Shown here one piece after another: positions 1 to 8,312 of a DNA stretch of 64,000 nt; the first letter of the stretch is position 1; each line of letters opens with the position of its first letter. Below the pieces are notes generated by a model. It made no database searches, had not been told where the DNA came from, and saw only the letters and a list, made by a program, of their open reading frames with translations. The position numbers and the translations under genes are program-made. Source of the stretch: Bog-257 sp963846715 (GTDB lineage: Bacteria; Acidobacteriota; Terriglobia; Terriglobales; Acidobacteriaceae); assembly GCA_963846715.1 (NCBI GenBank), contig CAWJXA010000001.1:727766-791765 (forward strand). Direction: 5' to 3'.

Positions 1-27
1 GAGCACCGCCTTCATCAGATCTTGCCA

Positions 28-654
28 TCAGCGCGGGCCGCCCTGCGGCGGATGCGTAAGCATGTTCGTAACCTCAAGGTAGGCCATTCGCAATTCGTAG
101 AGGCAGTTCTGCAGCATGCTCTGCTCGGCGGAAGTCAGGTTGCCTTTGGTTTTCTCCTGCAGGATGGCCAGCGTGTCGATGGTTTGCCGGGCGCCTAACA
201 AGTCCACCTCGGGCTTGGCGCCCTGGGGCGCTGCCAGTCCAAGCTGCATGAGCGAACTCATGTAGAGAGAGGCGATAAACTTCTCGAAGGTTATCTCAAA
301 GTCTTGCGCGCGGTGTGGTTGTCCCTGCTTGCGCATCTCTTTCTCGATGCGCTCGTCGATTTCGCGGGTCGACTGCTGGTAAGCCGTAGCAGAATCGTGC
401 TGCTCCTGGGCGCTTGGCCCCTCGGGAATCGCTTCCTCGGTGGCGATAGACGTGGCTGGCGACGGGTTGGGCGGCACAGGGTGTTGTTGCGCCGCGCGTT
501 CTTCGTTGATCAGCCGCTGGGCTTCGCTTTTCTCGCGTTCGCGTTCGGCGCGACGCTCTTCATCTTCCACCACATCTTGGCGCAGTTCGCCATCGGTGCT
601 GAACAAGCGGCGATCGGTTACAACAAATTCGGGTTTCTTCTCTTTGTCAGGCAT
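28..654 (-). CDS. DUF1844 domain protein
   Basis: Small protein of 208 residues with unknown function. Residues 1-115 are highly charged and low in complexity, with Glu/Arg-rich helices and a Pro/Ala linker. The conserved part is residues 119-200, with the FEKFIASLYMSSLMQLGL stretch typical of DUF1844, followed by a helical end. DUF1844 proteins are common in Acidobacteriota and Deltaproteobacteria. The ATG at 654 is the only sensible start. It lies just upstream of ygfZ on the same strand in reverse order, with 10 bp between the ygfZ stop side and this start, so the two need not be co-transcribed. The function is not inferred. Confidence 0.85.
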   Translation of the reverse strand: MPDKEKKPEFVVTDRRLFSTDGELRQDVVEDEERRAEREREKSEAQRLINEERAAQQHPVPPNPSPATSIATEEAIPEGPSAQEQHDSATAYQQSTREIDERIEKEMRKQGQPHRAQDFEITFEKFIASLYMSSLMQLGLAAPQGAKPEVDLLGARQTIDTLAILQEKTKGNLTSAEQSMLQNCLYELRMAYLEVTNMLTHPPQGGPR

Positions 655-664
655 AGATATTTAT

Positions 665-1720
665 TCACTCGCTAAATGGAAGAGCGTGGACGATGGCGCT
701 CTGCTCGCCGACCTGCACCGCGGCGCCCGGAGTTGCGGCCTCGCGCCGAATGTAGCCAAGGGCAAGGGTCCGCTCGCCGCTCAAAAATGGAATTCGCGCG
801 GCGCTGGTTATCTCTCCCACGTCTTTATCGTTCGCTCGGACTTTGGTTCCGGGTTCCGGCGGACCACCTTGAACTTCAAAGCCTGTGAACATCCGATGCA
901 CATTGCCTCGCGAGCGAATGCGCTCCACGATCTCCTGGCCGATGTAACAGCCCTTGGCAAAATTCAAGGCGTGCTGCTGCCCGGTTTCCTGCGGCAAATC
1001 GCGCTCTCGAAGATCGACTCCAAAGCGCGGAACACCTCTCGCAATGCGATAGAGTTCAAAGGCATCGCTTCCTACTGGCGTGGCCCCGCTCGAAACCAAA
1101 GCGTCCCAGACTACATCCGCATTCTCCGCGGCAAACCAGATCTCGAATCCATCCATTTGCGGCTGCGCACTGCGAGCGACGGAAACACCGACTTCCCGAC
1201 ACACCGCGTCGATCACCTGACCGGGTTCGAGTTCCGGCACGTCCAAACCGCCGGCGGTCAAAACCTCGCGTGACTTGCGACCCGCGACGCCAATTGCAGT
1301 GAGCTTGTCGCTGATGTCAGCAACCTCAACATCGTCCATGATGATGTAACGATCGAATATCTCCGCTATCGTGGGTGCTTGCTCGCGGTCGGTAGTGACC
1401 AGCAGGTAGTCGCCCCGGTTGTACGCGACCAGGTCTCCCTGGATACGCCCCTGGGCATTCAGCAGGAAGCTGTAGACACCATGTCCCGGCGTGAGGTCGC
1501 GGACATTGTTCGTGACCATCCCATTCAGCCAGCGTACGCGGTCCTCTCCAGCTAGCACCAGCTTGGCTTGCCAGCTCATATCGAGGAGAGCACAGCCCTC
1601 GAGCAAGGCTCGAAATTCAGCCGCGGAATCACCGAAGGTCGCCGGGGTTTCCCCGCCCCGATAGATGCCAAGGTGCGCGCCGCTAGACGCAAGCTTCTCT
1701 TGAAACGTCGTAACACTCAT
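665..1720 (-). CDS. ygfZ: YgfZ/GcvT-like folate-binding protein
   Basis: Tetrahydrofolate-dependent protein that helps assemble or repair iron-sulfur clusters in selected enzymes such as MiaB. The 351-residue length fits the family. The signature KGCYIGQE (K-G-C-Y-x-G-Q-E) is at residues 256-263, with the reactive Cys present. The N-terminal part has the GcvT-like stretch WLNGMVTNNVRDL at about 64-76. The ATG start at 1720 is followed directly by the conserved N-terminus. Lone gene on this strand, divergent from the dehydrogenase gene at 1857. Function is by family and the assignment is firm. Confidence 0.93.
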   Translation of the reverse strand: MSVTTFQEKLASSGAHLGIYRGGETPATFGDSAAEFRALLEGCALLDMSWQAKLVLAGEDRVRWLNGMVTNNVRDLTPGHGVYSFLLNAQGRIQGDLVAYNRGDYLLVTTDREQAPTIAEIFDRYIIMDDVEVADISDKLTAIGVAGRKSREVLTAGGLDVPELEPGQVIDAVCREVGVSVARSAQPQMDGFEIWFAAENADVVWDALVSSGATPVGSDAFELYRIARGVPRFGVDLRERDLPQETGQQHALNFAKGCYIGQEIVERIRSRGNVHRMFTGFEVQGGPPEPGTKVRANDKDVGEITSAARIPFLSGERTLALGYIRREAATPGAAVQVGEQSAIVHALPFSE

Positions 1721-1856
1721 ACCGAATATTTGATTATAGCGAAGGAAGCGAAAGGGCAGTCAGTGCCCAGCCGTTAGCCAACGAAGGATTCCCCTACTTG
1801 GCTGACGGCTGATAGCTGACCGCTGACAGCTTCCTGCTGAGTGCTAATATTTTCCC

Positions 1857-2907
1857 GTGCCTACTAAGAAACGCATCGCAGTTGTACCCGGAGACGGCAT
1901 CGGCAAAGAAGTCATTCCCAACGCTCTCGAAGTGGTTCGCGCCAGCGGCGCCGCTGTCGAGTTCACCATTTTCGACTGGGGCGCTGACCGTCACCTGGCC
2001 GACGGCACCACTGTTCCGCCAGACGGCTTCCAAATGCTGGCTCGGGACTTCGACGCGATCTTTGTCGGCGCCCTCGGCGATCCCCGTGTGCCTACCAACA
2101 TTCATGCCAAGGAAATTCTGTTGGGCATGCGCTTCAAGATGGACCTCTACGCCAACGTGCGTCCGGTACGCTTGCTCGATGCTTCGCTGTGTCCGCTGAA
2201 AAACGCTTCGCCTGATGACATCAACTTCACAGTAATTCGCGAAAACACAGAAGGCGTCTACATGGACATGGGCGGCAATTTCAAGTTCGGCACGCCCGAC
2301 GAGGTCGCCACGCAGGAAGACATCAACACCCGGAAGGGGGTGGAGCGCGTCATCCGCTTCGCATTCGAATATGCCCGTAGCCAACGGGCGTAAGAAGGTC
2401 ATGATGTCCGACAAGTCCAACGTGATGACCTATGCCGGAGGACTGTGGCAGCGCGTCTTCAAGGAAGTGGCGAAAGAGTATCCAGAAATTCAGACACAGC
2501 ACATGTATGTTGACGCCCTCTGCCTGCAGATGGTGCGCGAACCGAAATCGCTCGACGTGATTGTCACCAACAACATGTTCGGCGATATCGTCACTGACCT
2601 CGCCGCCGCACTACAAGGCGGACTCGGCATGGCGGCCAGCGGCAACATTCATCCCGGACGCACTTCCATGTTCGAACCAGTGCATGGTTCGGCGCCCCCG
2701 ATTGCCGGAAAGAACATCGCCAACCCCATGGGCTCCATTCTGACTGCCGCGATGATGCTGGCTCACCTAGGGCTGAACGCCGAAGCACAGAAAATTGAGA
2801 ACGCCGTGCTCGATGCCGTTCGCAAGCAGAAGACGACAGTGGATGTGGGAGGGGCGCTCGGCACTCGCGAGTGCGCGCAATGGATCGCCGAGCGAGTAGT
2901 GAAGTAG
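1857..2907 (+). CDS. isocitrate/isopropylmalate dehydrogenase family protein, frameshifted
   Basis: NAD(P)-dependent beta-decarboxylating dehydrogenase. The first part, from a GTG at 1857, has the VPGDGIGKEV nucleotide-site loop and RENTEGVYMDMGG. The second part continues in another frame with NMFGDIVTDLAAALQGG and FEPVHGSAPPIAGKNIANP, the metal and cofactor region. The join is near 2380, where one extra C in the run AGCCAACGGG changes the expected EYARSNGRKK into a stop. Together the parts make a full-length enzyme of about 350 residues. The RENTEG form favours the isocitrate, tartrate or homoisocitrate side over classical LeuB, and the exact substrate is not resolved. The frameshift could be a sequence error, because all conserved motifs survive on both sides. 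Confidence 0.82.
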
Positions 2908-2931
2908 TTGCGATTGTTATACTTCCCTTTC

Positions 2932-3813
2932 ATGCTCAAAGACACACTCGAACAAGGTCGAATGGTGACCGATGAGGCGCTCGAGCGCCTTCTCCCGCCG
3001 GCTTCACAGTATCCCGCGTCCATTCATCAGGCCATGCGGCACAGCGTCTTTGCTGGAGGCAAGCGCCTGCGGCCAATCCTGTGCATGGAAGCCGCGCAGA
3101 TGATCGAAGGCTGCATTCCTGAAGGCATCGAAGAGTTGGGCGCGGCGCTGGAGATGCTCCATACCTACTCGCTCATCCACGACGACCTGCCCGCGCTCGA
3201 CAATGACGACCTCCGCCGAGGCCGCCCTACCTGCCACAAGGCGTTCGGGGAGGCCACGGCCATCTTGGCCGGCGACGCCTTGCAGACCTATGCCTACGAA
3301 GTGCTCGCGAAGCTAAAGTGCTCCGCCGAAGCCCGCGTAAGCATCATCTCTGAGATCGCACACGCCACCGGAACCATCGGCGGCATGATCGGCGGCCAGG
3401 TCATGGACCTTGAAGCCGAGCACACTCGCGCCGACGCGCAAACGCTGGAGTACATTCATCGCTCCAAGACGGGCGCGCTACTAACAGCAAGCGTGGTCAC
3501 GGGAGGCATCTACGCGGGAGCGAATGTGCCGCAGATCCAGAGCCTGCGTGATTTCGGTCAGAATATCGGGCTGGCGTTCCAGATCGTGGATGACGTTCTC
3601 GACGTGACCCAGACTTCAGAGCAGTTGGGCAAGACCGCAGGCAAAGACAGTGCGACGGAGAAGGCGACGTACCCGGCGCTGTTCGGCGTTGAAGCTTCGC
3701 TGAAGAGAGCTGATGAGTTGGTCACCGCAGCCGACGCCGCGCTGGATCAGTTTGGCGAGCGGGCCGCCACGCTGAGAGACATTGCGAAGTTTTTGGTGGA
3801 GAGGAAGAAGTGA
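2932..3813 (+). CDS. ispA: polyprenyl (farnesyl/geranylgeranyl) diphosphate synthase
   Basis: Cytoplasmic prenyltransferase that condenses isopentenyl diphosphate with allylic diphosphates in isoprenoid synthesis. The FAGGKRLRP substrate-binding motif is near residue 40. The first Asp-rich motif DDLPALDNDD starts at residue 84, with the four-residue spacing typical of bacterial short-chain enzymes. The second, QIVDDVLDV, is at about 217. The open frame could begin at a TTG at 2908, but ATG 2932 gives the usual 293-residue length and is preferred. It follows the dehydrogenase gene by 24 bases and may share its transcript. Chain length (C15 or C20) cannot be fixed by eye. Confidence 0.92.
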   Translation: MLKDTLEQGRMVTDEALERLLPPASQYPASIHQAMRHSVFAGGKRLRPILCMEAAQMIEGCIPEGIEELGAALEMLHTYSLIHDDLPALDNDDLRRGRPTCHKAFGEATAILAGDALQTYAYEVLAKLKCSAEARVSIISEIAHATGTIGGMIGGQVMDLEAEHTRADAQTLEYIHRSKTGALLTASVVTGGIYAGANVPQIQSLRDFGQNIGLAFQIVDDVLDVTQTSEQLGKTAGKDSATEKATYPALFGVEASLKRADELVTAADAALDQFGERAATLRDIAKFLVERKK

Positions 3814-3889
3814 GCGGCAATGGCAGACCTAACACCTAACGAGGCGACCATCTTCGCCGCCATCGCTGCACATGGGCGACCCCCTAAGG

Positions 3890-4306
3890 TCACGCATTCC
3901 ACGGATTAACCACAGCCACCTCAATATCGTCGAAATGCACCGTATTCCGTGTGGCCAGCGTGGCTCGGTGAGCGAGGGCAATACCGGCGATCATGGTGTC
4001 GCGGCGGTCACCGGGGCGTCCCTTCTTGTGCCGCGAGGCCATCAGGTCACCTGCGTGCTGCGCCGCAGCGGTGTCAAACACCGCAACCCGTTGGCCAATC
4101 TTGTCCAGAAGGGCCTCGAATGCCTGCATTAGCAACGACCGGCGTTTGCCCGCGGGCATGATCTGCAGTCCAAAGCGGACTTCAAGGACGCTGATGGAGG
4201 TTGTCCAGATAGATGATCGAGGTTGGTGGTCGAGCCACGCGATGACGTGCTCGTCGGGTATTTGGCGCATCAGTGCCGAAAGCACGTTCGTATCCAGAAT
4301 AGTCAT
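3890..4306 (-). CDS. vapC: PIN-domain ribonuclease toxin (VapC/FitB type)
   Basis: Toxin of a type II toxin-antitoxin pair, predicted Mg-dependent endoribonuclease. The 138-residue protein opens with MTILDTNVLSAL, which carries the first catalytic Asp. It continues with the acidic residue of SISVLEVRFGL, then VAVFDTAAAQHAGDL and RRDTMIAGIALAH, giving the expected four-acid PIN active site. Its ATG overlaps the antitoxin stop codon by one base (TAATG at 4304-4308), so translation is coupled. The pair stands alone, flanked by unrelated genes on both sides. The target RNA cannot be predicted. Confidence 0.92.
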   Translation of the reverse strand: MTILDTNVLSALMRQIPDEHVIAWLDHQPRSSIWTTSISVLEVRFGLQIMPAGKRRSLLMQAFEALLDKIGQRVAVFDTAAAQHAGDLMASRHKKGRPGDRRDTMIAGIALAHRATLATRNTVHFDDIEVAVVNPWNA

Positions 4307-4551
4307 TATTCGAATGTGGCCGGCTTGATCGTGCGGCCTCTCAGTTCAGGAATGTCTGAAACTAGGCCGGCCTTGGCAAACAACGCGGCGATTTCCGTCC
4401 CCAGTCCGCCAACCGGCTCGTCATCCTGATTGACGGCGCAGCGCAGGATCTCTCGCACTTCTTCTTCCATGCTACGGCCATGTCGTGCAGCGCGGTGTTG
4501 CAACCGTTGCTTCACGGTATTTTCGATGCTGCGAACAATAAACTGGGCCAC
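4306..4551 (-). CDS. vapB: ribbon-helix-helix antitoxin (FitA/VapB type)
   Basis: Antitoxin partner of the PIN toxin that follows it. The 81-residue protein has an N-terminal Arc-like ribbon-helix-helix (AQFIVRSIENTVKQRL, then HGRSMEEEVREIL). This form is typical of FitA-like plasmid stability proteins. The C-terminal part, ending GRTIKPATFE, would bind and block the toxin. It is first in the operon and ends one base into the toxin gene. Family members repress their own promoter by binding a palindrome; a perfect one lies 22 bases upstream of the start. Confidence 0.9.
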   Translation of the reverse strand: MAQFIVRSIENTVKQRLQHRAARHGRSMEEEVREILRCAVNQDDEPVGGLGTEIAALFAKAGLVSDIPELRGRTIKPATFE

Positions 4552-4572
4552 CGTATACCTCCTCAGATATAA

Positions 4573-4590
4573 ATGATATCATGATATCAT
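4573..4590. promoter_or_regulatory. 18-bp perfect palindrome, likely antitoxin operator
   Basis: ATGATATCATGATATCAT reads the same on both strands. It is made of two ATGATATCAT palindromes that share the central ATs. It sits 22 bases upstream of the antitoxin start, inside an AT-rich stretch that stands out from the GC-rich surroundings. Dimeric ribbon-helix-helix antitoxins bind such sites for autoregulation. The binding itself is inferred. Confidence 0.65.
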
Positions 4591-4647
4591 AAATTGGGAC
4601 GCAAACCGCCAACCTTACAATCTATTTAGATGAAGAAGGCAACTCGT

Positions 4648-5427
4648 CTATAACGACTGCACAGGCAGGTTCAGCAAGTCCTCCACCAGCCCGACCTCTT
4701 TCTGCACGAAAGGCTCGGCGTACCGGACGCCCGCCAGCAGGCCGTAGAACCCAGCCATGGCAGCGAGTCGCTCGCGGATCTCCGCTTGTCGCGGGAAGAG
4801 TCCCCTGCCGGCCGACTGATCCTGATACTGAGACTGATAGGCCATCAGGGCAGCGAAGCGGGTCTCGAACTGGTCGGAGATGTCGACTACGAACGACGGG
4901 CGAACGTCGGCGTAGAGGCTGGCATAGACGATTTTGTAAGGGCGATGAGGCGCGAAGGAGCAGAGGCTCTTCAGGTCGTCGGGCGACGTGTCCGCCGTCG
5001 CCCCGGTATGACCGAGTTTTGCCAATCCCGCCAGGAAGGCGGCCTCATAGCCCAGACCTGACGCGGTGGCGTGGTCGGGATGACGGGCCTGCCAATAAGG
5101 AAGAATAAGCACCCGCGGGCGCAACTCACGAATGACGCTCGCGATCTTGAGTCGGTTGGCAAAGGTGTTTTCGACACGCCCGTCGGGAATGTCGAGGGCC
5201 TTCCGCCAACTCACTTTCAGGATGCGTGCAGCATCGTCGGCCTCGCGGGCGCGGTCTTCAACGGTACCGCGCGTGCCCATTTCCCCTTGCGTAAGATCAA
5301 GGATGGCAGTTCGATGTCCGCGCTCCGCCATCTTGAGGAGGGTTCCACCGCAGGTCTGCTCCACATCGTCACGATGCGCGGCAATGGCAAGAATGTCGCA
5401 GTTCGCAGATGGCGGCATCGCAGTCAC
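4648..5427 (-). CDS. bshB1: bacillithiol N-acetylglucosaminyl-malate deacetylase BshB1
   Basis: Zinc deacetylase that makes glucosaminyl-malate in bacillithiol synthesis, a low-molecular-weight thiol used in place of glutathione. LmbE/PIG-L fold of 259 residues. AAHRDDVEQTCGGTL carries the HxDD zinc site (HPDD in most homologues, HRDD here). ARHPDHATAS holds the third zinc ligand, and GEMGTRGT and GRVENTFANR are BshB1-type segments. The start at 5427 overlaps the upstream methyltransferase stop by 4 bases (ATGA), so the two are translationally coupled. Other bsh genes are not in the window. Confidence 0.9.
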   Translation of the reverse strand: MTAMPPSANCDILAIAAHRDDVEQTCGGTLLKMAERGHRTAILDLTQGEMGTRGTVEDRAREADDAARILKVSWRKALDIPDGRVENTFANRLKIASVIRELRPRVLILPYWQARHPDHATASGLGYEAAFLAGLAKLGHTGATADTSPDDLKSLCSFAPHRPYKIVYASLYADVRPSFVVDISDQFETRFAALMAYQSQYQDQSAGRGLFPRQAEIRERLAAMAGFYGLLAGVRYAEPFVQKEVGLVEDLLNLPVQSL

Positions 5428-6083
5428 AGGCGCAATGCCACTGCGACACCGTCACGCAACGGAACGATCGTCGTGAACCAATCCTTCGAGGAATAGAGCA
5501 ACCGATTCAGTTCGACGACTCCTTCGGTCTCGCGCTCACGTTCCGTGGGTTTTGCAAGATCGGGATTGCCGGCCGCATACGCTACTTTGCCGGACCACAA
5601 TGTGTTGTCGGTGAGGAAGAGGCCGCCTTTTCGCACACGTGCTGCCGCCATATTGAACACTCGCGGATAATCGTGCTTATCTACGTCGTTGAATACGACA
5701 TCGAATTCCTCTTTGCGTTCTGACAGAATCTCGAGCGCGTCGCCAATGTGCACCTGAATGCGATCCGCAACACCCGCCTGCTCGAAATAGCGACGGGCCT
5801 CGTCGGCATTCTTACGGCTGCCATCCGTATAGTGGACCTTGCCGCCCGCACCCACCGCCTTCGCCCACCAGATGGTCGAGTAGCCAATCGCCGAGCCCAG
5901 CTCAAAGACTGCCTTGGCATTGATCAGACGCGCATATTGATAGAATAGCCGGCCGACCGCCGGCCCGACGATGGGAATGTCGCGCTCTTTCGCCTGCCGC
6001 TCCATCTCCTGCAGCACGGGCTCGCGCTCGGGGAGCATGGCATAAAGATAGTTTTCAACGCGTTCATCGGTAAAGCTCGTCAT
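5424..6083 (-). CDS. class I SAM-dependent O-methyltransferase
   Basis: Member of the caffeoyl-CoA/catechol O-methyltransferase-like family, 219 residues, the usual length. AVFELGSAIGYSTIWWAKAV is the SAM-binding loop. VFNDVDKHDYP carries the acidic metal and SAM ligand, and LTDNTLWSGKVA is the typical post-motif. The substrate is unknown. The ATG at 6083 is followed directly by family-like sequence. It precedes bshB1 with a 4-base overlap. This coupling is unexplained, since bacillithiol synthesis has no known methylation step. Confidence 0.85.
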   Translation of the reverse strand: MTSFTDERVENYLYAMLPEREPVLQEMERQAKERDIPIVGPAVGRLFYQYARLINAKAVFELGSAIGYSTIWWAKAVGAGGKVHYTDGSRKNADEARRYFEQAGVADRIQVHIGDALEILSERKEEFDVVFNDVDKHDYPRVFNMAAARVRKGGLFLTDNTLWSGKVAYAAGNPDLAKPTERERETEGVVELNRLLYSSKDWFTTIVPLRDGVAVALRL

Positions 6084-6098
6084 GCAGGAATCGACTCC

Positions 6099-6809
6099 TC
6101 AGCTCAAAGTCTGCCCAGGCTTCATTTCGAGCACCTCCGGGCCGCCGGCACCCAGCAGTTTCCTCAGATCAGCGGGGCGGCCGGTCAACATCGGAAATGT
6201 CGCAAAGTGCATCGGGATCACCGTCGTCGGCTGCAGCAGTTTGCAGGCGTAGGCTGCCTCTCGCGGACTCATGGTGAAGTGATCGCCTATGGGCAGCATC
6301 GCGATCTCGGGCGTGTACAGGTCGTGGATGATTTGCATGTCTCCAAATACAGCGGTATCGCCCGCGTGGTACAGCTTGACTCCGCCGGGCAACTCAAGGA
6401 CGTAGCCGCAGGCCTCGCCACCGTAAACGATGCTGCCATCATCGTCCTGAATGCCGCAGGAGTGCACGGCGTGGGTCATCGTGATCGTGATCCCAGCAAC
6501 CGTTTGGGTGCCGCCCTTGTTCATAGGCGCAATCTGCTTGGCGCCTTTTTTCTCGACCCACGTACAGAGCTCGAAAATTCCGACCACGATAGGATTGTGC
6601 TGCTTGGCAATCTGCACGGCGTCGCCGATATGGTCCATGTGGCCGTGGGTGCAGATGAGCGCGTCGGCGGTCTTCACCTTTTTCTCGCTCTCCGGACATG
6701 CCGGATTGCCCATCACCCAAGGATCCACGTAAACGGTAGCGCCCTCTTTGGTCTCGATGCGAAATGTGGCATGGCCCAGCCACGTAATTCGGTTTCCTTG
6801 CAGATTCAT
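6099..6809 (-). CDS. UPF0173-type metal-dependent hydrolase
   Basis: Metallo-beta-lactamase fold protein of the UPF0173 group (YtkL-like), reaction unknown. ITWLGHATFRIET is the family N-terminus. THGHMDHIGDA gives the HxHxDH metal site, and LYHAGDTAVFGDM and MHFATFPML supply later ligands. ATG 6809 is chosen as start because GAGGTG lies just before it and conserved sequence begins there. The frame continues upstream for 33 codons to 6908, overlapping the rhodanese gene, and those residues look non-conserved. It follows the rhodanese gene by 43 bases and is probably in its transcript. Confidence 0.87.
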   Translation of the reverse strand: MNLQGNRITWLGHATFRIETKEGATVYVDPWVMGNPACPESEKKVKTADALICTHGHMDHIGDAVQIAKQHNPIVVGIFELCTWVEKKGAKQIAPMNKGGTQTVAGITITMTHAVHSCGIQDDDGSIVYGGEACGYVLELPGGVKLYHAGDTAVFGDMQIIHDLYTPEIAMLPIGDHFTMSPREAAYACKLLQPTTVIPMHFATFPMLTGRPADLRKLLGAGGPEVLEMKPGQTLS

Positions 6810-6852
6810 CGTCACCTCAATCGGCAGAGCCGGCAGTAGATTCGATGGCGCA

Positions 6853-7209
6853 TTAGTATGTGTCGCCTTCACGCCAGTCGCGGTAGCCGCCGGCGAGCGA
6901 AAGCACATTGCGAAATCCCATCTTCTTAAGATTGAGGGCGGCGAGCGCCGAACGGCTGCCTCCGCCGCAATATAAAACCAATTTTCGGTCCTTATCGGTC
7001 GTGATCTTGTCGATGTTCACTTCCAGGATGCCGCGAGGCAGGGTGATCGCCCCGGGAATGATTCCCTTGGCTTGTTCATCGCGCTCGCGCACGTCGACCA
7101 AGGTGAAGTCTTCACCCGATTGCTGCATGCGTCTCAGTTCATCAGGCCCAATTTCGCTGATCTGCGACTTGGCTTCCTCAACTAGCTGCTTGAATTCCGG
7201 TAATGGCAT
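6853..7209 (-). CDS. single-domain rhodanese-like protein
   Basis: Sulfurtransferase domain of about 85 residues in a 118-residue cytoplasmic protein. DFTLVDVRERDEQAKG is the N-terminal rhodanese motif. LVLYCGGGSRSALAA carries the active-site Cys in a six-residue loop, and LAGGYRDWREG is the C-terminal signature. A short N-terminal helix (residues 1-30) precedes the domain. It probably moves sulfane sulfur. The partner is not evident, although a persulfide-handling gene lies elsewhere in the window at 12.8 kb. The start is ATG at 7209. Confidence 0.88.
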   Translation of the reverse strand: MPLPEFKQLVEEAKSQISEIGPDELRRMQQSGEDFTLVDVRERDEQAKGIIPGAITLPRGILEVNIDKITTDKDRKLVLYCGGGSRSALAALNLKKMGFRNVLSLAGGYRDWREGDTY

Positions 7210-7414
7210 GCTCGTCTCTCCTTGGCAGGCTGCGCCAACTCACTCGGGACGGCGGACGGACAACGGCCCCATAAGGCTACTGAAAAATACCAGGAAAAGT
7301 AAATCGCGGGATCCTGTAAAGCCCTACGAGGAACTTATATCGACCTGGCAGGCCGCACGAGATCCGGTACCGAACCGACTCTTGGTCCTTGCGATGAAGA
7401 CAGCGACCGAGACG

Positions 7415-7726
7415 TCAGCGTGCGGCTTTCCGATCCACCGGGACAGGATGAGCGCTGCGCGGCGGTCGGCGAATACCATTACGCAGACCTTTCGCGTCCA
7501 GCTTCAACTCGGCGATGGTACGGCTCAGGGTGTTGCGGTGCATACCAAGTTGGCGTGCGGCCTTGCACTGGTTTCCCTTGCAGTCCTGCAGTACTGTGAG
7601 GATAAATCGCTTCTTGAACTCACAAACGCCTTCCGAATACGTTATGCCGTTCTTGTACATCTGCAGGATAAGAGCTTCCAGTTGATCTTTCACGACGCCT
7701 CTCTCTTTTGCTTCATTAAAGGCCAT
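7415..7726 (-). CDS. Fis-type helix-turn-helix protein
   Basis: DNA-binding protein of 103 residues. The core FKKRFILTVLQDCKGNQCKAARQLGMHRNTLSRTI pattern at about 38-72 is the C-terminal Fis/NtrC HTH (HTH_8), given here in outline: a helix, then AARQLGMHRNTLSRTI as recognition helices. There is no receiver or AAA+ domain, so it is a stand-alone small regulator or nucleoid protein. The tail from about residue 80 is basic and Pro-rich. It lies 12 bases downstream of cvpA on the same strand. Targets are unknown. Confidence 0.8.
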   Translation of the reverse strand: MAFNEAKERGVVKDQLEALILQMYKNGITYSEGVCEFKKRFILTVLQDCKGNQCKAARQLGMHRNTLSRTIAELKLDAKGLRNGIRRPPRSAHPVPVDRKAAR

Positions 7727-7738
7727 AAGAATTCATCT

Positions 7739-8302
7739 TCACGGGTGATAATCACTGTCATTGTGTTGCCCCGATACATGCTGCGGGACCGTTCGTAACA
7801 GCTCCCAGCCTTCGCGGAAGCGCTGTCGCAATTCCGCCGGCGCCGCCCAGATCAAGGCCCGGCCACTCACCAGAAGAAATGGCGCAATCCGAGACTGTTG
7901 TAACCATCCCCACTGTGGCGCGAAGGCGGCCAGCGCCAGCACGACGACCGTGCTGAGCACGGCCCCCCGCAGAAAGCCAAAAATTGCGCCCAGCAGGCGA
8001 TCAAACCAGCGAAGTCCCACTCCGTGGACCGCCCAGCGCGCAATCCGTCCCAACACCCCGGCCAACAATACGACAACAAAAAATATGGTAAAGAACCCAG
8101 CAATATCCGCCGCCCACTGGGAATTCACATGAGGCGCAAACCACAGCGCCGCCCGCGGATACTCCCATGCCGCCAACAAATATCCGACGATCACGCCCGC
8201 CAGGGAAAAGAATTCGTAAAAGAACCCTTGCGCGCTCGCCTGTAAAACCGACAACAAAATGATGAGCAGAATCACCCAGTCGAGAATGGAAATGCCCATC
8301 AT
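7739..8302 (-). CDS. cvpA: CvpA family membrane protein
   Basis: Inner-membrane protein of 187 residues with four predicted hydrophobic segments (about 8-28, 29-47, 65-85 and 102-122). ILDWVILLIILLSVLQASAQGFFYEFFSLAG is the family N-terminus, shown here by its core WVILLIILLSVLQ. CvpA was first linked to colicin V production and purine genes. Members also act in envelope homeostasis. It lies directly downstream of purC (10 bases), a neighbourhood that matches the old purF-cvpA link. Confidence 0.85.
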   Translation of the reverse strand: MMGISILDWVILLIILLSVLQASAQGFFYEFFSLAGVIVGYLLAAWEYPRAALWFAPHVNSQWAADIAGFFTIFFVVVLLAGVLGRIARWAVHGVGLRWFDRLLGAIFGFLRGAVLSTVVVLALAAFAPQWGWLQQSRIAPFLLVSGRALIWAAPAELRQRFREGWELLRTVPQHVSGQHNDSDYHP

Positions 8303-8312
8303 CCGGCTTTCC

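Noticed and set aside
440..1273. Long plus-strand open frame opposite the DUF1844 protein and ygfZ
   Set aside because: It is antisense to two genes with clear family motifs and has no recognisable domain or ribosome site.
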